Shown here piece after piece: positions 11,914 through 22,259 of a stretch of 64,000 bases of DNA. Made by a program: the position numbers and the translations under genes. The stretch covers positions 1 to 64,000 of the forward strand of contig MNCI01015772.1 in the NCBI GenBank assembly GCA_015680685.1, in the 5' to 3' direction. Each line of letters starts with the position of its first letter. The stretch's first letter is position 1. Source of the stretch: Gnetum montanum (taxonomy: Eukaryota > Streptophyta > Gnetopsida > Gnetales > Gnetaceae). Below the pieces are notes generated by a model, which worked only from the letters and a program-made list of their open reading frames with translations, had not been told where the DNA came from and did not search any database.

Positions 11914-12600
11914 ATTTGCATTGAACGAAGAAACAAAATGGCATTTATCTTTTTATTTATGTAGAGTGACCACTCAGTTCCGACGAAACAAAATGGCATT
12001 AATATTCTTTAGTTCCGACGAACATTGGGTTCCTTGGTTTTAGAATTAGAAACTTGCTAAGTTTGAACGTAGCCATTCTGCATTTGATCACTAAATTAGG
12101 AACATTCACTGAAACTCATTTAATACTCGAAATGCGTTTCACTTGTTTCATAAGTTTTCCAGCTTCTTTTTCGGCTTGAATATATTGCATGGATCGAGTT
12201 TGTAAGATTCGGGTTGCTTCCGGGGACGCAAAGTGAATTAATTACATCGTCGATTTGCAATATGTCATCGTTTGCACATAGTTTTAACATCAGCGTTGAT
12301 TTACTTTTAGGTTTCACAGCAATGCAAAAGCACAGATTTCTCGTTGCAGTTTGTAGCTTTCTTCCATGTCTTCTTATCTGGAAATAGTAATTGGAAATAG
12401 TAAATGGCTAAGATTCGATCATTGTTTTATCTAGAGATTGACAGTTGCATACTTTCCCTCAAGGTTAGATTCAGAAGAAATTTAATCAAGATCGATCGGA
12501 TAATTTCGCGTTTGGATAAATGGAGCATTTCTTCAGCGTTAAAGAGGATCCGAATAATGACACTTCTTCAGCGTTGGAATAAACAGCATCGGTCCAAGAA
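11914..12600. other. Intergenic sequence, no feature recognised
   Basis: Low-copy-looking DNA between the tandem duplication and the GC-richer promoter block. A 13-base phrase, CGAACAAAATGGC-like, occurs twice between 11,925 and 12,000 (as CGAAGAAACAAAATGGC and CGACGAAACAAAATGGC). No convincing open frame or element end was seen. It may hold distal regulatory sequence for the MADS gene. Confidence 0.35.
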
Positions 12601-13224
12601 GACAGCCAGGTCAGAGTGGTAACCAAGGAAGACAGCAAAATAGGACAGCAGAAGACGAGTAAGTCATGGCGGCCTGAGCAAAATAGATACGTGCAGATTC
12701 CGTGAATATCGGTAAAATTATTACGCGATTGAATTGCATGAGCTGTGAGCGGCAACATGGCACGTAGAAAGCGGAGGCTGTGGTCGGAGAGCAGGCTGGA
12801 ACTACGAATTGCGTTTGGCGGTGGATGCAGGAAAAATTCAAATCTCTTCCCGCTGCTTTTGCTCGCCGTTTTGCGTTATTATCATCTCGCTTGGTGATGG
12901 AGCAGAAACAAGAGGAGACCACGTAGATAGTTTAACAAGAGGAGCCACAGCCGCAGCCACATCCCTTCCGCCTTTCCACCGCCTCCGCTAAGGTATCCCA
13001 AAAACCCTCGCTATTCTTCCTCGCTGTCCTGTTTCAGACCTTGAGGCGTCCAAAACTTTTGAGTCTGTTTTCTTGCTTCTCCATTTCCTTCTCTCATTCC
13101 ATTCTTTTTTTCCTTTGTTCAGATTTTCGTTACTTTTGTTTCATTGCTTCTCTATTCCTTTCTCTTTCTTGCTTCTCTTCTCTTCCTGTGCCTGTTGTGT
13201 CCTGGCCCTGCTGCCTTCCTAAAC
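12601..13224 (+). promoter_or_regulatory. Promoter and 5' UTR region of the MADS gene, with possible leader intron
   Basis: GC and CpG content rise compared with the flanking repeats, as is usual around an active plant promoter. From about 13,010 to the start codon the plus strand is strongly pyrimidine-rich, typical of plant 5' leaders. A candidate 5' UTR intron runs 12,993-13,122: donor TAAG|GTATCC, a long T/C tract, acceptor TTGTTCAG. No clear TATA box was found. The start of transcription is inferred to lie between about 12,700 and 12,980. The leader-intron call is an inference. Confidence 0.4.
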
Positions 13225-15689
13225 ATGGGCAAAGTTAAGCTCCAGATAAAGAAAATCGAGAACAGCACAAACCGGCAGGTTACCTGCTCGAAGCGCCGAA
13301 ATGGCCTCATCAAGAAGGCTTACGAGCTTTCCATTTTGTGCGACATCGACATCGCTCTGATGATGTTCTCTCCCTCGGGCCGCCTCAGCCAGTTCTCCGG
13401 GAAAAAAAGGTCATTTTCATCCTATTCTTTTCTGTCGTTCGTTTATTTACTATGTTTCTGTATGGGTTTCGGGTCCCAGGACACAGTCAGCAACAGAAGA
13501 GGACATCATTTTGCATATAGTTCTTTCAAGTGTGTTTTCCCTTTGGCTCTTCCTGATGGGTGCCCGGTAAATGTGTGTGTGCATGTGCACAGGCACACAC
13601 TTGCGATTAGAAATGAGCTTCATTCGTTTGCCGTTGGACTCTTCTCTATGTTCTGCTATGTTGAGCTTCTATGTTCCATTTCCATTTTTTATTACTTTTC
13701 TCGCTGCTTTGTGTCTCATGTTTTTTGGCACCTGAGGTCTGTCTGTTCTGTGTCATCTGGCTGTGTTTTTGTAGTAGGATGGAAGATGTTATTGCTCAGT
13801 TCGTGAATCTGCCCGAGCACAAGCGCGGGACAAGGTAATCCGTTGTGTGTACCATGTTTTGCTGAGGTATTTATGTTTTAGAACATCGGGACACTGACAG
13901 CTTGGCTTTTTCGGAAAATTACTCGCATGGCCTTCACAGCAGGATCCAAAATCAAGAAGTAAGTTGTACATTTATTGAAAGCTCCATTTCCTGCCGAGTT
14001 TCAGTGCCCTACCTTTAGGGTTTCAGTGCCTCTTTTCGAGAATAGATTCATGTAATAATTTTCTGTTTCCCCATGGCTATGGTGTTAACATTTTTATTTT
14101 GCCAATTCAAAACTGATCACATCTATGGTTACTCATGTTTTTTTTTTAAAATAGCTTGAGTTATTGCTGAATATGGGTCTCCAACGCAATAAAGCGTCCA
14201 TTTCACTTTCAAAGCTATTTGTTTTTATGAATGGAGGATGTAGTGTCACTGACTTGTTTTAGTTGATGCAGTTTCTGAATAAAGCGTTGAAGAAATTGAA
14301 AGCTGAAAGTGAGCTTGCAAGCCATCTTGCCAGGTGATTTCATATTACAGAGTGCATGCAAAGGTTTTTTTTATAAAATGCATGTTTTAGTCCTTGTTCC
14401 AGCATGATGGTCACGTGTGTTTTTTTCCTTCTGGTGCATATTGGATTGATTGACAACCAGCCCACGCAATGTATCAAGTGTTGAGGTGAGATTCTTGTCA
14501 GCTTTTCTTTCCTGTAATTCTGTTAAGGTAATTTTAGTCAGCTGATGCAGTACAGCTGTTTTTGAAAAAGGATTTTATCCAGACAAATTAGATTTACTTC
14601 TCCATGCAGGACCTCCAACTGGAGATAAAGAGATGGCAGCAACAGCTTCAGCAAGCAGAAAACAAACTCAGGTTCGGAGAGTCTATGGTTTTGTTTTTAA
14701 ATTCTTTCAATTGAAAATGAAAATTTCTGTTATGGCTGGCAAACACCATACCGAAGATTAGGGCAAAATAAATAATATTTTTTTTCTTACACGCACAAAT
14801 AAATATCTAAAATAGTAGTTTAGCCGGTCGAAATACTTTGTAATATTGGACTTACTTTCCTAGAAAACAGCAGAACTAGAGTGACAACATATTTTGCTGT
14901 TAAGATTGCATATTTGCACTACTTGTTCTGAAGCATTGATCTCTTTGTTCTATTTTGCTACTTTTAGGCAATTATTTTTCTGATTTATCATACCATATAT
15001 ATTTACAAGCTTTAACATTATTGAAAATGGGAATAGTCTAAACATTACTACAGAACTTTGTTAGCGTCAAAAGAGGTTCCTCACATCACTTTTAAAAAAG
15101 ATCAAAGCCAGTACCTATGAAACCTAAGGTGAAAAGTAACATTTATTTAAAAATTGAGCAGACAATAAGTCAACTCAGAATACCTATACTCCCCTTGCAT
15201 TGTTTTTTATTTTCAAAAAAGCCAAGCTTTTAGGTTATGACCAGTGTGGTAGAAATTTCTTTTATGCGTAATGAATGATGATCATGAAGAGCCAACTGTA
15301 CATATCATTGATTTTGTGAATGTTGTTGTATATCATGTATTGATGAATTATTATATTTGTTTGCTATTATAACATCTTAGGTGCTTGGAGGCAAACCCAC
15401 ATAAGATAACCAAACTACAAGAAGCTGACTTTTATGAGAAAATGCTGGAGGAATCCTTACAGCATGTAAGAGCAAGGACGGTAGGTTGATATTGTAATCT
15501 GAGCCCTTTTGTAAGTACTAATAATACAAATGATTAAGTTTTACACATTCATCTTTTTGGAAATTGCAGCAATTTTTGGAATTAAAGAAATTGGAGCAAT
15601 TTTTGGAAGATAGTAGTTCCAGCCAAAAGGGATTTGTAGTTCAAGCCTGCTCTCCAACCATAGCCTCCTCTTTCCACTTATCATTTTGA
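13225..15689 (+). CDS. MIKC*-type MADS-box transcription factor (AGL66/AGL104-like), eight exons
   Basis: Spliced model: exons 13225-13409, 13778-13834, 13943-13958, 14272-14333, 14461-14485, 14610-14671, 15381-15480 and 15570-15689. All seven introns are GT-AG, phases agree, and the joined 627 nt encode 208 residues plus TGA. Residues 1-60 are a complete MADS domain ([18 protein letters not shown] start, [15 protein letters not shown] core), which binds CArG boxes in the nucleus. The I region ([17 protein letters not shown]) and a K-like coiled coil (residues 87-169, e.g. [13 protein letters not shown]) follow over several short exons, the hallmark of MIKC* genes. Wording is closest to the S group, which controls pollen or other gametophyte maturation. 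Oddities: Cys21 where Phe or Tyr is usual; a short C-terminus (relatives often exceed 300 residues), so 3' exons may be missing or lost; a 27 bp duplication at exon 8. The start is fixed by the conserved MGRVKL-type N-terminus. Confidence 0.88.
15561..15614 (+). repeat. 27 bp tandem duplication across the exon 8 splice acceptor
   Basis: AAATTGCAGCAATTTTTGG at 15,561 recurs at 15,588 as AAATTGGAGCAATTTTTGG; over 21 bases the two differ at a single position. The period is 27 bp, a multiple of three. The first copy keeps the CAG acceptor; in the second it is GAG and is read as coding. The result is an in-frame addition of nine residues (QFLELKKLE followed by QFLED) at the start of the C-terminal region. 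Confidence 0.8.
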
Positions 15690-16526
15690 TATGTTTCGTT
15701 TTAGTATGTTTCTATGATATCATAATACAAGTATTAATGATATCAAGGAGGTTAAATAATTTTAGTGGTAGTTAGAATAGAATATTTGATAATGGTTTGA
15801 GAGATATAGTGCTAAAGCAAATATTTGTTTGAAACAATGTATTATTAATATATACATGCTCAACATTTTAGGGATACATACACAATAACTTTATTACAAT
15901 GCCAAAGGAAGAAACATCCTTTTGTGGCATTAAACTTTGTATTTTTTTGACAAATGATATTAATGTACTTTTTTCCATTTTTACTAACATGAATGATACT
16001 TAAAACTTATTATTAAAAAAATAGATTATATTTTTTACTTAATTATGGAAGAAAAAAATTAAAATATATAATTATAAATTAAGTAAAATTTTATTTAAAT
16101 TTTACTAGTTTTAAGTATAGCTATATTTGAATGGTTATAATTAAATTCAATGATCAACTCTTTTGATTTAGAAGTTCCTCAAGTATAATAAAAATTTAAT
16201 TTTAATATTATATGAAAATTAAATTTTTAAATGATTATAAGTTATATTTAAGATTAAACATATGTTGTTAGTGGAGTCTATTAAAAGTTTTAGAAAAGAA
16301 AGATATGAATTTAATTACTTTGAGGTATAATATATAAGTCAAATTTTATGTAGGATGCTTAAGAAAATTAAAAGTTTCTGTAATAAAGTGAATTATAAAT
16401 CCAATAAATCTAATGTGCACTTATAAAACTAGAAATTAAATTAAAATAAATAGTGAAACTTTTATAATAATAAGTTCTACTAGCATTAGCTATTTAGAAA
16501 ATAAAATATTAATGCATGCCTATGCC
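15690..16526. other. AT-rich 3' flank of the MADS gene; no further exon found
   Basis: Very AT-rich sequence holding the presumed 3' UTR and polyadenylation region (AATAA-type runs from about 15,720). I searched for an additional C-terminal exon with MIKC* character and saw none before the gap. Runs of A/T after 15,990 suggest old repeat debris. No element boundary was found. Confidence 0.4.
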
Positions 16527-16641
16527 AGAAATAGCATGAAATTCATGGCATTGTATCATAGCAAAATTAGTAATTAATTTTATGTTAGAAATAGTATGAA
16601 AGTCATGTCATGGCATCATGGCTAATGCCATTTGCATAATT
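16527..16641. repeat. 60 bp degenerate tandem repeat entering the gap
   Basis: AGAAATAGCATGAAATTCATG at 16,527 recurs at 16,587 as AGAAATAGTATGAAAGTCATG, followed in both by a GGCAT-TATCATAGC or GGCATCATGGC tail. The period is 60 bp. The second unit is followed directly by Ns, so the array may continue and may be the reason the assembly broke here. Confidence 0.55.
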
Positions 16642-17200
16642 NNNNNNNNNNNNNNNNNNNNNNNNNNNNNNNNNNNNNNNNNNNNNNNNNNNNNNNNNNN
16701 NNNNNNNNNNNNNNNNNNNNNNNNNNNNNNNNNNNNNNNNNNNNNNNNNNNNNNNNNNNNNNNNNNNNNNNNNNNNNNNNNNNNNNNNNNNNNNNNNNNN
16801 NNNNNNNNNNNNNNNNNNNNNNNNNNNNNNNNNNNNNNNNNNNNNNNNNNNNNNNNNNNNNNNNNNNNNNNNNNNNNNNNNNNNNNNNNNNNNNNNNNNN
16901 NNNNNNNNNNNNNNNNNNNNNNNNNNNNNNNNNNNNNNNNNNNNNNNNNNNNNNNNNNNNNNNNNNNNNNNNNNNNNNNNNNNNNNNNNNNNNNNNNNNN
17001 NNNNNNNNNNNNNNNNNNNNNNNNNNNNNNNNNNNNNNNNNNNNNNNNNNNNNNNNNNNNNNNNNNNNNNNNNNNNNNNNNNNNNNNNNNNNNNNNNNNN
17101 NNNNNNNNNNNNNNNNNNNNNNNNNNNNNNNNNNNNNNNNNNNNNNNNNNNNNNNNNNNNNNNNNNNNNNNNNNNNNNNNNNNNNNNNNNNNNNNNNNNN
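16642..17200. other. Assembly gap (559 Ns)
   Basis: Unbroken run of N. Any apparent open frame through it is meaningless. It could hide more tandem repeat units or a downstream exon of the MADS gene. Confidence 1.
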
Positions 17201-18780
17201 TAAAATCTCATATCTTGAAATTTTAGCTTTTTCTTGATTCTATATTTCCTGTGTAATTCCAATAATATGCATTGATAGGTGCAATAAGCCATAAAATTAT
17301 GGAACAAGAAAATCTACATGTTCAAAGAAATGCAAATTGAAAAATTGAAGGAAAAAAAATGAAAAATTTGAACATTTTAGTTCTATATTTTTGTTGATTT
17401 CATTTTGAAATTGGCATGATGATCTAGTTATGTTCTACATAGATCATTCTTGGCCTTTGGTTAGGTTGATCTGTTCAAGGTTTACTAAGAATCAAATTTT
17501 TTGCATGAAGTACATAGGTTTCCCTAATTTAGTTTGAAGATTAGAACTAGTTAGGGAGAATCCATTAATTTTAAAGATGGAATTTCCCCATTAACAAAGC
17601 ATTTTCACCATGTTGATTACCCTAGTATAAAATGACTAGGCCTAAGTTACGTATCAAAGGAGAAAGGTCCTAAAGAGTTAGGTATTCACCTTGAAGGTAT
17701 TGTAACAAATACAATGAAAGGAGAGATAATTAGTGATTGATTTTATTAATCCTACAAAGAAACCCTAAAGGTCAATTCATACTTATGACATGAAAAGATG
17801 AAAAGTATATGCATTGCAGAATAGGAAAATCAATTAGAATCATTGTTATCATTTAAGCTAGGGCATTTTCATTTCTCTCATTCCTTCATGATATAGATTT
17901 CCAAGTAGTTTGATCTTCTCAATGGATTCAACATTCAAAATTTAAAGGATCCAAAAGAGAATATAGAAGAAGAAAGAGAAGGAAATAGTGATAGTTTTTA
18001 AGGTATAATTTATGATTGATTTTTAAAATTTTTTTAAATGTCTTTTATATATAGCTTGTACATTTGTTAATTATCTCTATAAATTAGTTGAGTGATTTTG
18101 TGTAAGGTTGTACTAGATGGAATCCTATATAATTTGTAATGGACATTCTAGTACATCATTGTTATCTTGATTTTCTTACTCCTTCATATGAGGATTTTGC
18201 TTGAAAATCTTATTTTATGCATTTTGAAAGACTAAAAATTCATAAACTAACAATGTAATTAGTTTAGAAACTCTTTAAAGGAAGGAAATCCAAAGGAGAG
18301 GAAGATTTAGAAAACCTTTATAAAGTGAAGTAGGCCAAGTCAAAACCATTATAATTTTGATGTGTGCTTCCCTTTTCTTTTAATTTTTTGTTGTTTTGAG
18401 TAATGATTATTTACTTGAGGAAGAGGTAATTAAATTTTGTTATCACCCTATGCATTCTCTAGGATTATGACTTGGTGTTTCAAGTGAAGAAAAAGAAGAT
18501 AGATATGATACTCTTTTATCTTATTTTGAAATATTATAAGTTGTATGCAAGAAAATGAAGTATATGCTTTATGAGAAAGAGTTAAAATAGAAAGTTTAAG
18601 TTACAATCTCTCAAAATAAGAAGCTTCCTCTACTAATTTGCAAAACAAGTATTAATTTTTTTTGAGAAAACTCTAAAATCTAGAAATGAGAAGCTTCATC
18701 CATAGAAACAAGAGCTAAAGAAGAGTACATAAGTCTTCAGTGACTCACAAAACATCATTAGTCAATAAGTGAAGAAGGCA
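17201..18780. other. AT-rich intergenic sequence, no feature recognised
   Basis: About 1.6 kb of AT-rich DNA with no open frame showing coding character. The style (short purine-rich phrases, frequent AGGAAA and GAAGAA) resembles old retrotransposon interior, but no motif supports a family. Confidence 0.35.
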
Positions 18781-18810
18781 GCTAATCTAAACATTATCCT
18801 AGAAAACCTC

Positions 18811-19003
18811 GAGAAAACCCTCTCCTGGACCGAGATGGCCGAGTCCACTGTTTTCAACATCTCTAGGTTGGACTACCCATCCATGGTGACCTCCTCATAG
18901 ACCCCGGGCTGTCCCCGGGCATTGTTACCTTGGACAACTTCTCGAGGCTGCTCCGAGCAGCATATGCAGACATGGAGGGCCTGAAGGTACTGGTGAATCC
19001 TTT
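18811..19003 (+). pseudogene. Unidentified exon-like gene fragment with one frameshift
   Basis: An abrupt island of high GC in AT-rich DNA. One frame reads WTEMAESTVFNISRLDYPSM and runs to a TAG near 18,898. After a frame change it continues PGIVTLDNFSRLLRAAYADM and then EGLKVL. Codon use and composition are unlike the surroundings and resemble a host exon. The fragment ends at a possible donor, GAAG|GTACTG, near 18,985, and a SINE/RTE tail begins within 20 bases. I do not recognise the protein. It may be a captured or retroposed gene piece carried by the adjacent element, or the relic of a local gene. Confidence 0.35.
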
Positions 19004-19004
19004 T

Positions 19005-19772
19005 ATCATCATCGTCATCCTATCTTTGTCTCAATAAAGTAGGATCAGTTCATAGTTACCGTAAACGGGAACAGCACAACGTGACCCCAACGGTAACACA
19101 ACAAAACGGTAAACAATCAGGTTGCGAAAAAAAAACGAGCTTTAAATATACATAGAACCAATTAGTAACTTTAGCAAATTTTATATTTTAGTAAAATTAT
19201 GTGTATATTTCTTTGTTCATAAAACACCAATTTAAAATGCAATACAATACAATGATTTTTATATATAAAAATTTACAATATTTTTACTTATTGATATCTA
19301 AGAACAATTACCCATCAATAAACTTAGATAGAAGTTATGTAAATAGCAAGATTAGCAGCGTTCACAGCATAGGCCCCAAATGCATTATGTAAATGTGCTG
19401 CTTATTGGCGTCTTCCCCATAGAATAAACCCTAAATTTTTTTCCTTCCATGTTTGCCGTTTCACACATTCAATTCGTTGCGGATCTGCATTTAATTCGTT
19501 GCAGACCTGCATTTAATTCGTGACAGATGCAGTTGTTGAGAATAAAGTATTGGATGCTTTCTATCTTGAAACCCTAAAATTAAAAAATAAAGTCAACGGA
19601 AATGTGTCAAAAACGTTTCACTAACGTTTCGCCCACCAAGCGACGGTTGTTCATGCGAAATGGCGTTTTGAAACAGGATCCCGTTTCCGTAACGAAAAAT
19701 GCGAAACTTTATGAATCCGCTGCGTTTTTGGCAATAGAGGATCAGTTACATGAGTTCTGTTATGCTCATTGA
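19005..19772 (+). mobile_element. SINE/RTE-type 3' tail, split by an insertion
   Basis: The two flanks, 19,005-19,050 and 19,748-19,772, join to give an ATCATCATCGTCATC tract, then CTTTGTCTCAATAAAGTAGG, ATCAGTT and ACATGAGTTCTG. This matches the widespread plant SINE/RTE tail of the form CTTGTCCCAACAAAGTGGG-GTCGGCTACATG. An uninterrupted relative lies at 58,935-59,005. The body upstream of the tail is unclear, so the element class is inferred from the tail only. Confidence 0.55.
19051..19747. mobile_element. Non-autonomous DNA transposon with 10 bp target duplication
   Basis: AGGATCAGTT occurs at 19,041-19,050 and again at 19,738-19,747, flanking a 687 bp insertion. Its ends form a weak inverted repeat: TAGTTACCGTAAACG at the left against TATTGCCAAAAACG (reverse complement of the right end), about 12 of 14 positions. 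Both ends are GC- and CpG-richer than the AT-rich middle. Subterminal GTAAACGG, ACGGTAAC and ACGGTAAAC repeats occur on the left. A 9-11 bp target duplication is typical of Mutator-like elements, so a MULE-derived MITE is the best guess. No transposase is present. Confidence 0.55.
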
Positions 19773-20516
19773 AANAAGAAGAATATAACTTTTAAACTTT
19801 AAAAGACTTAAATTTTTGATGGGTTGTCAAGCATTGAATCTAAGAAAGATAAGGTATGTAAGACTTGTGAAAAGGTTAAGTAAAGTTTCTTTAAAGAAAA
19901 ATATGTATTTCTTCCAGGTGTTCTTTAGACCTTTTACATATAGATTTGGTAGCCTTGAAGTTAGAAGATATTTCTAGGTTATTATTGATAACTAAAAAAT
20001 CACTTAGATAGTCTTATTAACTTAAAAGTATGGAACATTTTATTACTTTAATAAGACTTATTATACTTTACAAAGAGTAAAAGGCTATCTCATAAATAAA
20101 ATAATAAGTGATCAGGAAGAAAAATTTTACAATGTTGAATTTGTAAAATATGATGATAAGACATAGAGTTAGAGATTTGCCACTAAGCTAGATAAACTTG
20201 AATTATGAAAATTTGTGATGGTCTTTAGATTTCTTATTCATAATGATTTGAAATAGGATTGAAATGAATTGAATGAAATTACAATAATAATATAATAAAT
20301 TATTAAATAATAAGATGAATAAAATATGAAGTAAACACTTTAGGTGGTTGTTGGGAGGAAAGTTATGTGGTGTTGGTAACACCCCTATTAAACTACTCCT
20401 TGAATAGTGCCTTAAGAGGAAACCTTACAAGTCCTATCTTGGCCAATCAAATCTACTAGATGAATAATGAATACCAATTTTTATGCTTTGGGGAATGCTC
20501 TAACCCATGGTTCTTA
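19748..20516. other. AT-rich intergenic sequence
   Basis: After the split tail the sequence is AT-rich, with one ambiguous base at 19,775. From 20,340 the style changes to retrotransposon-like DNA leading into the direct repeat at 20,517. No gene seen. Confidence 0.35.
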
Positions 20517-21117
20517 TGTCTAGAGTAGCACATCAAAATGCCTCTATTTCTACTTCTATATGATCCCATGGAGAAGCTACCATCTAGGTTAGCTATATTA
20601 AGGTATAGATGAATGGCCTAAGATTGCATAGAGCTACCTATTGATTAACAAATAATCTTTTATAATTGATCACCAAGAAAGAACCCCTTGCTACTTGAAT
20701 GCATTACTATTTCCCTATGCCAAGGTGGAAATTTATCACTAATGTCTTGCACTAGACTAGAATAATGCAAGTATTTTTCAAGGATCTACCTTACCTTAGA
20801 ATCCAAACTAGACTGACCCCATCCTAAACTCAAAAAATTTAGTAAGTTATGCAAAAAGTATTCTTAGTATAGTAGTATAGTAATATACTAAGAATTACTC
20901 AGTTAATCATGGGGCAACCCTAATTATGATGTAGGATTCACTTTGTGCCTTATCCCATAGGGAAATACTTAGAAATACTATATTTTATGTAAAATTTCAT
21001 GGTTTCCTAGATTAAGTTATGGTCAAGACTAGCATGAAGAATACCTAAATAGTTATTCTAGTAGCGTAGTCACCACTTAGTACATACTCAATCTGTTAGG
21101 AATGATATATGCACTCA
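20517..21117 (+). repeat. 601 bp direct repeat, copy 1 (possible LTR)
   Basis: The block starts TGTCTAGAGTAGCACATC and ends ACTCA, the TG...CA form of LTRs. It matches 28,204-28,804 at well over 90% by eye and has the same length. Homology stops sharply at both ends. However, no primer binding site follows, no TATA box is obvious inside, and no 5 bp target duplication joins the outer flanks. It may be one of two solo LTRs or part of another element. It contains a local palindrome, TTCTTAGTATAGTAGTATAG with ATACTAAGAA just after. Confidence 0.6.
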
Positions 21118-21303
21118 TCTAGTTGTGGATTGGATTAGGAGTCCTAGATCTAGGCTAGCTTATTTGGAATCTAGTACATGACATGTTCTAGTAAGTCTAA
21201 GATTCTTTAACCCTTTCTTTACTTCTAACTCTTTCTCATGTGTAGTAGTGTTTAGGACACTGTAAAGGCCACCAAATTATGTGTGTACCTAATATATTGA
21301 CAT

Positions 21304-21375
21304 TGATGAGTCATGTTTTACAAGGTTGTGATATTGGGTATCTGTTATTTCCCCTTCAGTGCTAGCCTATAAATA
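21304..21375 (+). promoter_or_regulatory. LTR A promoter: short GATAT array plus TATA box
   Basis: GATATT at 21,330 and a degenerate GTTATT at 21,344 are 14 bp apart, and TATAAATA starts at 21,368, 24 bp after the last unit. A weaker unit (GTTTTA) sits at 21,315. Same layout as LTRs B and C, with fewer units. Confidence 0.55.
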
Positions 21376-22132
21376 CCACACCTGGATGCATGGTTGATAT
21401 ATACATAGATAGATAGGTAGATTCTAGATTTTGATAGATTTTAAGTTTTGTTAGTTTTCAATGCATGTTTGCATAGATTCTAGATGTTAAGTGATTGTAT
21501 GACATCCTTATTTGAGTGTGATGTACTTAGACATGTTACATGTTTAGCAATAAATATCAAGATTCCTTTCATCATTGTAGTATCCACTTAGCTTTATTAC
21601 TACTTTTAATTTCTTAAATGCTTACTACTTTCTTTAGTTAATGTTCATGATTTGTTGCTCTTTATCATTTTCTTCATTAAGTGGAATGAGTACAACTAAT
21701 TTCAAGTGCTTAAGTATAATTACATGGTAACTCAGTAGTGTTATCGTTTGGTACACCTAGTAATGGTACACTTGGTAATTCCAATAGTAGTTACGCGAAG
21801 TCCAAGGAATGTGCGGAAGGTTAGGAATGGATACTCATCACATGTAGGCTAGTTTAGAATTTAATTTCCATTGTTAACTAGATTAAATAATAAATTTCTT
21901 TATTATCATTAGGAGTAGCTTAGGGCCAAAAAACATCAAGAATCATATGTTTTACTTTGGACTAAACCATATGTGACAAAGCTATCACTAGCCCAAGTGG
22001 GAAGACAACAAACTATAATCAAGGCATAATGATCTAGATGCACAACTAGTCCCATCCATGGAATTTGACTGAATTGTGTGTGAACACTTGTGGTTCGTAT
22101 GATTGGGCATAGGGGTACCTTGTTGCTCATCA
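21304..22132 (+). repeat. LTR A, Ty3/gypsy family (829 bp)
   Basis: Starts TGATGAGTCATG and ends TTGCTCATCA. It aligns along its length with LTR B and LTR C: similar start (TGATGRATCATG), TATA box, a shared R/U5 passage (ACATCCTTATTTGAGTGTGA... in A, ACGCCTTTATTCAAGTGTGA in B), a TGGTAACTCAGTAG passage, and the same terminal 60 bases. Boundaries rest on that three-way comparison. Copies are clearly diverged, so insertion is old. Confidence 0.75.
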
Positions 22133-22133
22133 T

Positions 22134-22151
22134 TGGCATAGTTGCCAAGGG
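22134..22151 (+). promoter_or_regulatory. Primer binding site, tRNA-Asp type (degenerate)
   Basis: Immediately after LTR A the sequence TGGCATAGTTGCCAAGGG matches 13 of 18 bases of the tRNA-Asp complement used by many plant Ty3/gypsy elements (TGGCGCCGTTGCCGGGGA). Most differences are G-to-A or C-to-T, as expected from deamination. Confidence 0.6.
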
Positions 22152-22259
22152 TGGTGCTAGTGATTTGGATTAGTTATATTATACACAATTGCTATAAATG
22201 AATTAACAATTTATCCTTCAATATATATATAAAATCACACATGTCATAAACCAGCAGTA

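Noticed and set aside
13144-13806. Single 220-codon open frame over the MADS exon
   Set aside because: It starts upstream of the conserved start and reads through the first intron; the MADS domain begins at 13,225 and leaves the frame at the donor at 13,410.
16603-17307. Long open frames on both strands across the first gap
   Set aside because: Composed almost wholly of Ns; the same holds for frames over 56,781-57,469.
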